A DNA stretch of 38,347 nt from an uncultured Muribaculaceae bacterium (GTDB lineage: Bacteria > Bacteroidota > Bacteroidia > Bacteroidales > Muribaculaceae): the NCBI GenBank assembly GCA_944321905.1, contig CALUNI010000010.1:1-38347 (forward strand), in the 5' to 3' direction. The notes under the pieces are model-generated. The model searched no databases and was not told the DNA's origin. It saw nothing but the letters and a program-made list of their open reading frames with translations. Made by a program: the position numbers and the translations under genes. This document shows positions 1 through 6,510 of this stretch, piece after piece (positions within the stretch are counted from its first letter, which is position 1; each line of letters opens with the position of its first letter).

Positions 1-190
1 TGCCGAACTACTGTGGCAGCTTAAGTTCGGCATCTCCGAAGCCGCAATCTTACTTTTTAACTTCGGTAGCAGTTGCCTGAAAATAACCAAATTTCCATAT
101 TCGCCATATTTTGCTCCTGCAGACTGCAACCGTTTTTTCGGACTGACCCATCGTTTTAGCCGAGACTCGCAACAAGACGCAACAAAAAAA
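1..190. other. Gene-free left edge with an inverted repeat
   Basis: No convincing gene is visible. The first 32 bases form a perfect 9-bp inverted repeat (TGCCGAACT at 1-9 with AGTTCGGCA at 24-32, 14-base loop). A shorter one follows (CCGAAG at 36-41 with CTTCGG at 61-66). A plus-strand frame starting at base 2 is open here, but it continues straight through the tRNA gene in antisense, so I do not call it coding. The repeat could belong to a terminator or structured RNA whose remainder lies left of the window. Confidence 0.4.
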
Positions 191-220
191 CAGCTAAGCG
201 AATGGCTTAGCTGCTTTTTT
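184..220 (-). terminator. Intrinsic terminator of tRNA-Lys
   Basis: A perfect 9-bp stem (CAGCTAAGC at 191-199 with GCTTAGCTG at 205-213) has a 5-base loop. It is followed on the minus strand by a T-run (A7 at 184-190 on the plus strand). It lies six bases beyond the 3' end of the tRNA. The other side also has T6 (215-220), so it could stop transcription in both directions. Confidence 0.85.
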
Positions 221-225
221 CAGTG

Positions 226-298
226 TGACCCCGGAGGGACTCGAACCCTCGACCCAATGATTAAGAGTCATTTGCTCTACCAACTGAGCTACGGAGTC
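226..298 (-). tRNA. tRNA-Lys (anticodon CTT)
   Basis: The reverse complement folds into a full 73-nt cloverleaf. The acceptor stem is GACTCCG paired with CGGGGTC, with discriminator A. The D arm is GCTC/GAGC. The anticodon stem AATGA/TCATT carries the loop CTCTTAA, so the anticodon is CTT, reading AAG (Lys). The T arm is GAGGG/CCCTC with TTCGAGT. CCA is not encoded. It has its own upstream promoter and downstream terminator and is divergent from recF. No attachment-site duplication or integrase is visible beside it. Confidence 0.95.
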
Positions 299-328
299 AT
301 TTCCGTGACGCGGTGCTGATTTCGACTG

Positions 329-359
329 CAAAGGTACGCACTTTTTCCAACATACCAAA
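329..359 (-). promoter_or_regulatory. Promoter of tRNA-Lys
   Basis: On the minus strand, TTTG (plus 356-359) lies 19 nt upstream of TACCTTTG (plus 329-336), matching the Bacteroidetes -33/-7 pattern. The predicted start near 324 leaves about 25 nt before the mature tRNA. It sits back to back with the recF promoter. Confidence 0.75.
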
Positions 360-393
360 TTTTTTGGCATTTTTTTTGCCGACCCAATCAAAA

Positions 394-426
394 TTTGTCC
401 AAAATCAAAAGTGTTGCTTAACTTTG
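394..426 (+). promoter_or_regulatory. Promoter of recF
   Basis: TTTG at 394-397, a 21-nt spacer, and TAACTTTG at 419-426 match the Bacteroidetes primary sigma-factor promoter. The preferred ATG begins at 432, about where transcription should start, so the message may be leaderless or nearly so. Confidence 0.75.
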
Positions 427-431
427 TACAC

Positions 432-1553
432 ATGATTCTGCATAGCATATCGATATTAAACTTCAAGAATATAGCCGAAGCGACGCTCTGCTTCTCTCGC
501 AACGTGAACTGCTTCATCGGCGACAACGGCATGGGCAAGACCAACCTGCTCGATGCCATATACTACTTGAGCTTCTGCAAAAGCTATGCAGGGATGGGCG
601 ACTCGTCGCTGCTACGGCACGAATCAAACTTCATGCTCGTACAGGGACGATACGAGCGACGAGGCCGGGACGAGGAAATATCTATAGGCTTCAAGCCGGG
701 TAAGCGCAAGTCGGTGAAGCGAGGCGGTAAGGAATATGACAAGCTGAGCAAGCACATAGGGCTGCTTCCGCTCGTGATGGTATCGCCTGCCGACTGGGAG
801 CTGATACGAGGCACAGGCGAAGAACGCCGACGATTCGTTGACCAGATAATCGCCCAAGGCGACGGCGAATACATGGCACACCTTATAAGCTACGCACGGG
901 CAGTGGAAACCCGCAACGCCATGCTCAGACAGGGATTCCGCGACCCGCTGCTGTTTGAAGCAATAGAGCAGCAAATGGCCAAATCGGCAACCTACATACA
1001 CCGTGCCCGCACCGAATGGGTAAACGAATTCTCGCCGATATTCCTCGAATACTACCGGCACATATCCGACAGTGCCGAAACCGTAGGACTTAACTACCGC
1101 AGCCACCTCAACGAAGCCGACATGCAGCAAGTGCTTGACCGCAACCGGGAACGCGACGGGATGCTTGGATACACGTCGGCCGGCATCCACCGCGACGACG
1201 TGGAATTGCTGCTCGACGGGCACCAGATGCGCAAAATCGGCTCGCAGGGACAATGCAAAACCTACACCGTGGCAATGAGGCTTGCACAATACGACTTCTT
1301 AAGGCGGATGAGCGGTATCACCCCGTTGCTGCTACTCGACGACATTTTTGACAAGCTCGACGCGCACCGGGTCAAAAACATCATCGGCGTGGTGGCAGGC
1401 GAAACTTTCGGACAGATTTTCATCACCGATACCAACCGCACGCACCTCGACGGCATAGTAAGAAAGGTAGGTAAGGATTACCGCACATGGAACGTGAAGA
1501 ACGGGAGCTTCTCGCTCATCGAATCATCGGAAACCGAAGGAGGCGACACATGA
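432..1553 (+). CDS. recF: DNA replication/repair protein RecF
   Basis: RecF is an SMC-like ABC ATPase that binds DNA at single-strand/double-strand junctions and, with RecO and RecR, helps load RecA at gaps. The 373-residue product has the Walker A motif GDNGMGKTN at residues 30-38, near the N-terminus as in the family. It has a C-terminal signature/Walker B region with LLLLDDIFDKLD followed by the D-loop and the segment FITDTNRTHLD. An upstream in-frame GTG at 411 lies inside the -7 region, so I chose the ATG at 432 (MILHSISILNFKNI), which fits family N-termini. The stop overlaps the next start (ATGA), so it is translationally coupled to the DciA-like gene. Confidence 0.93.
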   Translation: MILHSISILNFKNIAEATLCFSRNVNCFIGDNGMGKTNLLDAIYYLSFCKSYAGMGDSSLLRHESNFMLVQGRYERRGRDEEISIGFKPGKRKSVKRGGKEYDKLSKHIGLLPLVMVSPADWELIRGTGEERRRFVDQIIAQGDGEYMAHLISYARAVETRNAMLRQGFRDPLLFEAIEQQMAKSATYIHRARTEWVNEFSPIFLEYYRHISDSAETVGLNYRSHLNEADMQQVLDRNRERDGMLGYTSAGIHRDDVELLLDGHQMRKIGSQGQCKTYTVAMRLAQYDFLRRMSGITPLLLLDDIFDKLDAHRVKNIIGVVAGETFGQIFITDTNRTHLDGIVRKVGKDYRTWNVKNGSFSLIESSETEGGDT

Positions 1554-1840
1554 AACGCACCGAAGCCATGACCGTGGGCGACATAATAAAGCAATTGCTC
1601 AAAGAAGACCACATCGACCGCCAATTTGACGAGCAGCAAGTGGTGTATCTTTGGCCCGAAATCGTAGGTCAAGGCATAAACCGATATACCACAAGCCGAT
1701 GGGTGAAAAACGGGGTGCTGCACCTGCATATTTCATCGTCGGTACTGCGCAACGAGCTGCTGATGAGCCGCAGCATTCTCATAAAACGCCTAAACGAGGC
1801 CGTAGGCAGCGAAGTAATACACGACATCGAAATTAGATAA
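1550..1840 (+). CDS. DUF721/DciA-like protein
   Basis: The 96-residue protein matches the DUF721 family in length and pattern. It opens with a helix around GDIIKQLLKED, then VVYLWPEIVGQGINRYT, where the central W-x-x-IVG is typical. It ends with a KH-like segment LHLHISSSVLRNELLMS. Members in other bacteria (DciA) help load the replicative helicase DnaB; that role is inferred here from family and from the position next to recF. The start was placed at the ATG overlapping the recF stop. A start further upstream at 1487 would lie inside recF and add a segment unlike the family. The next gene follows after 2 nt. Confidence 0.8.
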   Translation: MKRTEAMTVGDIIKQLLKEDHIDRQFDEQQVVYLWPEIVGQGINRYTTSRWVKNGVLHLHISSSVLRNELLMSRSILIKRLNEAVGSEVIHDIEIR

Positions 1841-1842
1841 AC

Positions 1843-2319
1843 ATGTTTAACCCACAACCCCGCATGAATCCCGACAAGCAATCACACGCAACGACGAGAG
1901 AGGAACGTCCGTTCAAGCACTCGACACAAATACAAATCAGGTTCAACGACATCGACATGCTTGGACACCTCAACAATTCCATATACTTCTCTTATTTCGA
2001 CATAGGCAAGGCCGAATATTTCAACACCATACGCAAGACAAAAAACCACTGGGACAAACTCGACATAGTTATTGCCAACGTAGATTGCGACTTCCTTGCC
2101 CCGACCTATTACACCGAAGCCATCACCGTAAAGACCCAAATAACACAAGTCCGCGAAAAAAGCTTCCATGTGCTGCAAGCTATGGTAAACGAAGCCACAG
2201 GAGAAGTCAAGGCCGTGTGCCGCACGGTAATGGTTGGCTTCGACCCATCAACAGGCACATCCATGCCGTTGTCGAAAGAATGGAAAGATGCAATAACCGA
2301 ATACGAAGGTCTGCAATAA
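1843..2319 (+). CDS. Acyl-CoA thioesterase, 4HBT hotdog family
   Basis: The 158-residue protein has a hotdog-fold thioesterase domain from about residue 25 onward. The segment IRFNDIDMLGHLNNSIYFSY matches the catalytic loop of the 4-hydroxybenzoyl-CoA/YbgC-like group, where the Asp and the H-x-N region surround the thioester. Later segments IANVDCDFLAPTYYTE and VNEATGEVKAVCRTVMVGFD fit the remaining strands. Such enzymes hydrolyse acyl-CoA thioesters; the substrate cannot be read from sequence. The first 20 or so residues are extra, and a second Met at residue 8 could be the true start. It ends the recF cluster. The 60-base gap to the convergent TonB gene holds a tandem GTGAGGCG repeat but no clear terminator. 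Confidence 0.8.
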   Translation: MFNPQPRMNPDKQSHATTREERPFKHSTQIQIRFNDIDMLGHLNNSIYFSYFDIGKAEYFNTIRKTKNHWDKLDIVIANVDCDFLAPTYYTEAITVKTQITQVREKSFHVLQAMVNEATGEVKAVCRTVMVGFDPSTGTSMPLSKEWKDAITEYEGLQ

Positions 2320-2379
2320 GTGAGGCGGTGAGGCGGTTAACATCTCCCATCCCTTCTCCATGAAGGCCACTCCCCCACG

Positions 2380-4302
2380 TCAAAAGCTAAAGTGCGCCCC
2401 ACCCATGAATGTGGCACGCGGCATGGGATATCCGGCCATGACCTCATAGCGACTGGCAAGCAGATTCTCGCCCCGGGCATAAAACGTAAGCCAATCAGTG
2501 GCACGAAAGCTCACCGACAAGTCCCACAGCACGAAATCTTCCTGCGTGTCGGTTTCTATGTCGGTATATAACCCCTTCACATATTGCACACCTGTCGATG
2601 CATTCCACCGGCCAAGGCCGAAGTTCACCCCACCATACAGCTTATGCCGAGGCGAGGCAAGCACAGGATTCTCCATGTGCAACCAACTGTAATTGGCCGT
2701 CACGCTCCACATGTGATTGAGCGTCCAGTCAACAGCTGCCTCCGCGCCCCAGTTCTCAATAGGCCCGGAATTTTGGTTCAGCATCCCGCTGCCGTTTGGA
2801 TTAGGCAAGCGCATTATCAAGTTTTCGCCATTTATGTAAAACAGGTTGGCACTGTAAGTCAACCTGCCGCCAATCAGCCTCTGCGTGTATGACAGTTCAT
2901 AGCTCCACAAGCTTTCAGGCTCCAAGTCGGGATTCTGCGGTGGGAACATATACATTTCCCGTATCGTCGGATTACGGAATCCCTTGCTCGCCATTGCTTT
3001 CGCCTCGGCATCATGCGGAAGCCTGAAAGCCAGGCCGGCCTGCGGTACCACCTCGTTGCCGGTTTGTGAATGGTGGTCGATGCGCACACCGGCATCAAGC
3101 GTAAGCCACGACACTATATCTTGCCTGAAATCGACGTACCCTGCCACTTCGTCTTGAGTCTTGTCGGCCTGGGTGTCGCGAGTCCCGTCAAAATACTCGT
3201 TCCAAGCCTTGTCCCCAAAATGGAAATAATCAACACCTGCCGTGACACGGTTTCCTTGAAACAATTGCACACTCTGGTACCAAGAAATGCCAAGCATCAA
3301 GTCATTGCTGTTGAAGCGATAATCGAGCGGCTCGTCGCCGGGTCGGTATCCGTCGTTAATCCAATGGTCTCCCCAATTGACAAAAAAGCTCAGTGCTCCC
3401 GACGTGCGGTCATACCGGTTCTCGACGGCAACCGATGCCATACCGCGAGTAATGCGTTGGTCGTTGTCGATATACGGTTCGTCAACGCTGCCGGGATTAG
3501 TTGCATTAAAATGAGTCAAATTAACGTCGCCCCATAGTTTCCATTGCCGGGAAAAATCATATCCCAATTTTACATATCCTCCATACTGCTCAAATCCCAT
3601 GTTGTCGCGATGTCCGTCGGTGCGATTATATGAAGCCGTGACCGTACTCGAAAAACGTCCCTTGCGGACGCGATTCGTAGCCTCCCCTTTGAAAGATCCA
3701 TACGAGCCGCCCGACACATCGACATCGGTCTTAATTCCATCCTCGGCCATCCGCCTTGTCACGATGTTCACCACGCCACCCATGGCGTTTGAGCCGTAAA
3801 GCATCGAAGCCGGGCCGCGCACCACTTCTACCTTTTCCACCATCATCGACTGATAAGCATCGGCTATGGGATGTCCCATCAAACCCATATATTGCGGATG
3901 CCCGTCTATAAGCACAAGCAACCCCGTCGTTGGCAGACCAGCCTGCGCCGGCCCGCCAATGCCTCGCAACGACATCTGCCCCGAACCGCCTGTTGATACA
4001 CCATACCCCATGACCCCGCGAGAGGTTGAAAAGAAACCGGGCACCTGTGTGTTCAAAACAGGCAAAATCGACGACTGCCTGCTCTGTTCGATTTGCGACC
4101 TGCCGACAACAGATATCGTCATTGGCAAATGCCTTACATCTGTTTCGTTGCGCGTACCCGTAACCACCACATCCTTCATCAACACATTTCGCAAAGTGTC
4201 GCTTTGTGCCTGCACAACAAGCGCATGTGCCACAAGTACAAGCCAAAGTACACTTCTACTTTTCTCTATTGCCATTAGTATAACACGGTTAATTTTTTTC
4301 AT
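2380..4302 (-). CDS. TonB-dependent outer membrane receptor
   Basis: This 640-residue protein is a ligand-gated outer membrane transporter. After the signal peptide (predicted cut VQA|Q at residue 32/33) comes a plug domain with DVVVTGTRNETDVRHLPMTI, a MSLRGIGG segment and VEVVRGPASMLYGSNAMGGVVNIVTRR, all typical of plugs. The rest is a 22-strand-type beta barrel with aromatic-rich turns, ending in a C-terminal Phe (GGAHFSF) as outer membrane barrels do. There is no N-terminal carboxypeptidase-like extension and no SusD partner, so a BtuB/siderophore-type role is more likely than glycan uptake; the substrate is unknown. I chose Met at 4302; Met at 4275 is an alternative that keeps the signal peptide. 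Confidence 0.9.
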   Translation of the reverse strand: MKKINRVILMAIEKSRSVLWLVLVAHALVVQAQSDTLRNVLMKDVVVTGTRNETDVRHLPMTISVVGRSQIEQSRQSSILPVLNTQVPGFFSTSRGVMGYGVSTGGSGQMSLRGIGGPAQAGLPTTGLLVLIDGHPQYMGLMGHPIADAYQSMMVEKVEVVRGPASMLYGSNAMGGVVNIVTRRMAEDGIKTDVDVSGGSYGSFKGEATNRVRKGRFSSTVTASYNRTDGHRDNMGFEQYGGYVKLGYDFSRQWKLWGDVNLTHFNATNPGSVDEPYIDNDQRITRGMASVAVENRYDRTSGALSFFVNWGDHWINDGYRPGDEPLDYRFNSNDLMLGISWYQSVQLFQGNRVTAGVDYFHFGDKAWNEYFDGTRDTQADKTQDEVAGYVDFRQDIVSWLTLDAGVRIDHHSQTGNEVVPQAGLAFRLPHDAEAKAMASKGFRNPTIREMYMFPPQNPDLEPESLWSYELSYTQRLIGGRLTYSANLFYINGENLIMRLPNPNGSGMLNQNSGPIENWGAEAAVDWTLNHMWSVTANYSWLHMENPVLASPRHKLYGGVNFGLGRWNASTGVQYVKGLYTDIETDTQEDFVLWDLSVSFRATDWLTFYARGENLLASRYEVMAGYPMPRATFMGGAHFSF

Positions 4303-4306
4303 GATG

Positions 4307-4339
4307 CAAAGATAAACCAACAAAGCCGAAACAAAAGTA
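4307..4339 (-). promoter_or_regulatory. Promoter of the TonB receptor gene
   Basis: On the minus strand TATCTTTG (plus 4307-4314) is a perfect -7 box ending only 4 nt before the chosen ATG. A TTTG at plus 4332-4335 gives a short 17-nt spacer. That TTTG is part of a second -7-like box, TACTTTTG (plus 4332-4339), so two tandem starts are possible. If the proximal box is used, the message is nearly leaderless, or translation begins at the internal Met at 4275. Confidence 0.6.
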
Positions 4340-4466
4340 GATATATTACAGCACTTCCTACCTTTTTTACTTCACAAGCCATGAAGCCTTGTTTGTGCTA
4401 AACATATTTAAATTATCATAAATAATCATATATACAGGCCAACTACAAGCCTGTAAGTTATATAAT
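4340..4466. other. Divergent spacer between TonB receptor and rimP
   Basis: This AT-rich spacer has no reading frame of note. It holds a 7-bp inverted repeat, TACAGGC at 4433-4439 with GCCTGTA at 4449-4455, directly upstream of the rimP -33 element. This could be an operator or only a chance structure. Confidence 0.4.
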
Positions 4467-4498
4467 GTTGCAGATAAGGCAATAAATAAGTATATTTG
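4467..4498 (+). promoter_or_regulatory. Promoter of rimP-nusA-infB
   Basis: GTTG at 4467-4470, a 20-nt spacer, and TATATTTG at 4491-4498 match the Bacteroidetes pattern. The predicted start is near 4503, leaving a leader of about 150 nt before rimP. Confidence 0.7.
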
Positions 4499-4518
4499 CA
4501 GCAGAAAACTAAATGTTT

Positions 4519-4552
4519 TGAGGGAGGGGGCAGGCGGCTCCCTCATTTTTTT
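4519..4552 (+). terminator. Terminator-like hairpin in the rimP leader
   Basis: GAGGGAG (4520-4526) pairs with CTCCCTC (4538-4544), with a closing T-A pair, and is followed by T7 at 4546-4552. It looks like an intrinsic terminator placed about 20 nt after the predicted transcription start and 100 nt before the first gene, so it would act as an attenuator. A further A/T inverted repeat (4551-4558 with 4571-4578) overlaps the T-run and could compete with it. Confidence 0.6.
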
Positions 4553-4654
4553 AAAAAACCGTTTACTAACTTTTTTAACCCTGCCCGACACCACGGCAAG
4601 TCATTAAAAGACCCTTGGTTTTACGGCACATATATTAATACAACGTATTTCCAG

Positions 4655-5119
4655 ATGATAGACAAAGCAGCCTTGGAGAAAGTGGTCACCGACGCACTTG
4701 CCGGAAGTGACAAGTTTTTAGTCTCGGTCGAGATTTCTGCCGACAATCGCATCGTAGTCGAGATAGAACGCCGCAGCGGCAGCATCACAATCGACGACTG
4801 CGTGGAAATAAACAACTTGATTGAAGCAAATTTCGACCGCAACGTGGAAGACTATGAACTTGAAGTCGGCTCGGCAGGCTTGACCGCGCCATTCAAGATC
4901 AAAGCCCAATACGACAAAAATTGCGGCAACCCGGTAGAAGTGCTCACAAAGGATGGCAACAAGCTGCGCGGCACGTTGAAATCGGCCACCGACACCGATT
5001 TCACCATTACCATAACAAAGAAAGTTAAGCCCGAAGGTGCAAAACGCCCCATAATGGTCGAAGAAGACACAACAATCAATTACAACGATATAAAATACAC
5101 AAAAAACATCATAGACTAA
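4655..5119 (+). CDS. rimP: Ribosome maturation factor RimP
   Basis: RimP assists assembly of the 30S subunit. The 154-residue product has the usual two domains. The N-terminal alpha/beta domain includes VSVEISADNRIVVEIERRSG, IDDCVEINNLIEA and YELEVGSAGLTAPFK (family pattern YxLEVSSPGLxRP, here SAGL). The C-terminal SH3-like domain contains KLRGTLKSATDTDFTITITKK. I chose the ATG at 4655 because the longer open frame starting at 4496 runs back through the leader hairpin and has no family match. It is the first gene of the operon, 12 nt before nusA. Confidence 0.93.
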   Translation: MIDKAALEKVVTDALAGSDKFLVSVEISADNRIVVEIERRSGSITIDDCVEINNLIEANFDRNVEDYELEVGSAGLTAPFKIKAQYDKNCGNPVEVLTKDGNKLRGTLKSATDTDFTITITKKVKPEGAKRPIMVEEDTTINYNDIKYTKNIID

Positions 5120-5131
5120 TTCGAAGAAGAC

Positions 5132-6394
5132 ATGGCAAAGAAAGAGGAAGCAATCGACATGGTGGACCGGTTCTCTGAGTTTAAAGAACTGAGAAACATC
5201 GACAAGACCACAATGATAAGCGTTCTGGAAGAGTCGTTCCGCAGCGTCATAGCCAAGATGTTCGGCAGCGACGAGAACTTTGACGTAATCATGAACCCCG
5301 ACAAAGGTGACTGCGAAATCTACCAAAATCTCGAAATAGTCCCTGATGGGGCAGTGGAAAACCCCGCCAAGCAAATCAGTCTGAGCGATGCCCGCAACGA
5401 CGTGGACAACCCCGACCCCGACTGCGAGGTAGGAGAAGAACACACAAAGAAAATCGACTTTGCCAAATTTGGACGACGTGCAATCCTAAACCTGCGCCAG
5501 ACGCTTGCTAGCAAGATTCTTGACCTGCAGAAAGACGCAATCTACACCAAATTCAAGGAAATGGAAGGCGAACTTGTAACAGGCGAAGTTTACCAGTTGT
5601 GGAAAAAAGAGATATTGTTGCTCGATGATGACAAGAACGAACTGTTGTTGCCCAAGGACCAACAAATCCCGACCGACTTCTACCGAAAAGGCGATACCGT
5701 GCGAGCCGTGATCCACAACGTTGACAACAAGAACAACAATCCAAAGATAACCGTCTCACGCACAAGCGACACCTTCCTGCGCCGTCTCTTCGAACTCGAA
5801 GTTCCAGAAATACACGACGGCCTGATACTAATACGCGCCATAGCCCGCATACCGGGCGAACGTGCGAAAATCGCCGTAGAGTCGTATGACGACCGAATCG
5901 ACCCTGTGGGAGCATGCGTGGGCGTAAAAGGAGCACGCATCCACGGCATAGTACGCGAATTGCGCAACGAAAACATCGACGTGATTAATTACACCAGCAA
6001 TCCGTCGCTTTTCATACAACGCGCATTAAGCCCCGCAAAAATATCATCGATACGCATCGACGAGGAAAACAAGCACGCCGAAGTGTTCTTGAAGCCCGAG
6101 GAAGTGTCGTTGGCAATCGGCAAGGGCGGCTTGAACATACGCCTGGCCACTATGCTCACAGGATACGACATAGACGTTTACCGCGACATCGAGGATAATG
6201 AAGAAGACATCTACCTTGACGAATTCAAGGACGAAATCGACTCGTGGGTAATAGAGGCGCTGAAAGACATGGGATGCGCAACCGCCAAGGCCGTCCTTAA
6301 CACACCTCGCGAAGAACTCATAGAAAAGGCCGACCTTGAAGAAGACACCGTAGATAACGTCATCAAGGTGTTGAAAGCCGAATTTGAAAATTGA
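5132..6394 (+). CDS. nusA: Transcription termination/antitermination factor NusA
   Basis: NusA binds RNA polymerase and nascent RNA and modulates pausing, intrinsic termination and antitermination. The 420-residue protein shows the N-terminal polymerase-binding domain (to about residue 145, containing an acidic insertion around DPDCEVGEEH). An S1 domain follows (GELVTGEVYQLWKKEILLLDD). Then come KH1 with the GxxG-type loop in CVGVKGARIHGIVRELRNENIDVI, and KH2 with SLAIGKGGLNIRLA. A short acidic tail and helix-hairpin segment end the protein. It lies between rimP and infB as in many bacteria. Because NusA acts on terminators, the hairpin in this operon's own leader makes autoregulation plausible; that is inference. 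Confidence 0.95.
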   Translation: MAKKEEAIDMVDRFSEFKELRNIDKTTMISVLEESFRSVIAKMFGSDENFDVIMNPDKGDCEIYQNLEIVPDGAVENPAKQISLSDARNDVDNPDPDCEVGEEHTKKIDFAKFGRRAILNLRQTLASKILDLQKDAIYTKFKEMEGELVTGEVYQLWKKEILLLDDDKNELLLPKDQQIPTDFYRKGDTVRAVIHNVDNKNNNPKITVSRTSDTFLRRLFELEVPEIHDGLILIRAIARIPGERAKIAVESYDDRIDPVGACVGVKGARIHGIVRELRNENIDVINYTSNPSLFIQRALSPAKISSIRIDEENKHAEVFLKPEEVSLAIGKGGLNIRLATMLTGYDIDVYRDIEDNEEDIYLDEFKDEIDSWVIEALKDMGCATAKAVLNTPREELIEKADLEEDTVDNVIKVLKAEFEN

Positions 6395-6411
6395 TTTTGC
6401 TCCCGACCATA

Positions 6412-6444
6412 CGGCAGAAAGTGAAAAAGAAAGCCTTTCTGCCG
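6412..6444 (+). promoter_or_regulatory. Intercistronic hairpin between nusA and infB
   Basis: A perfect 10-bp stem, CGGCAGAAAG (6412-6421) with CTTTCTGCCG (6435-6444), has a 13-base A-rich loop. It can extend through GACC (6405-6408) and GGTC (6446-6449). No T-run follows, so it is not a standard terminator. It may be an RNA processing or stability element, or a weak pause, in the 116-nt gap before infB. No consensus promoter is obvious in the gap. Confidence 0.55.
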
Positions 6445-6510
6445 GGGTCTTCCCTCTTGATATATGGTATAATTAATGCTTCATCGTTATAACAGTTTTA
6501 ACAATCGTAT

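Noticed and set aside
226-298. tRNA-Lys as an integration site for a mobile element
   Set aside because: No integrase and no duplicated tRNA end are visible on either side.
2-310. Plus-strand frame open from the window edge
   Set aside because: It continues antisense through the whole tRNA-Lys gene and encodes no recognisable protein.
194-559. Minus-strand open frame of 121 codons
   Set aside because: It runs through the tRNA terminator, the tRNA gene and the recF promoter and start; no family resemblance.
2320-2379. Terminator between the convergent thioesterase and TonB genes
   Set aside because: Only a short CTTC/GAAG symmetry and a tandem GTGAGGCG repeat are seen; no stem with a T-run.
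4496-4654. N-terminal extension of RimP by 53 residues
   Set aside because: The extra segment would be encoded by the leader hairpin region and has no match to the family, which starts near the ATG at 4655.
4718-5443. Long minus-strand frame (241 codons) opposite rimP and nusA
   Set aside because: Antisense shadow of two clear genes; a Phe/Val/Cys-rich product without family features. The same applies to the long antisense frames at 624-1289, 7192-7917, 11220-11912 and 35671-36378.
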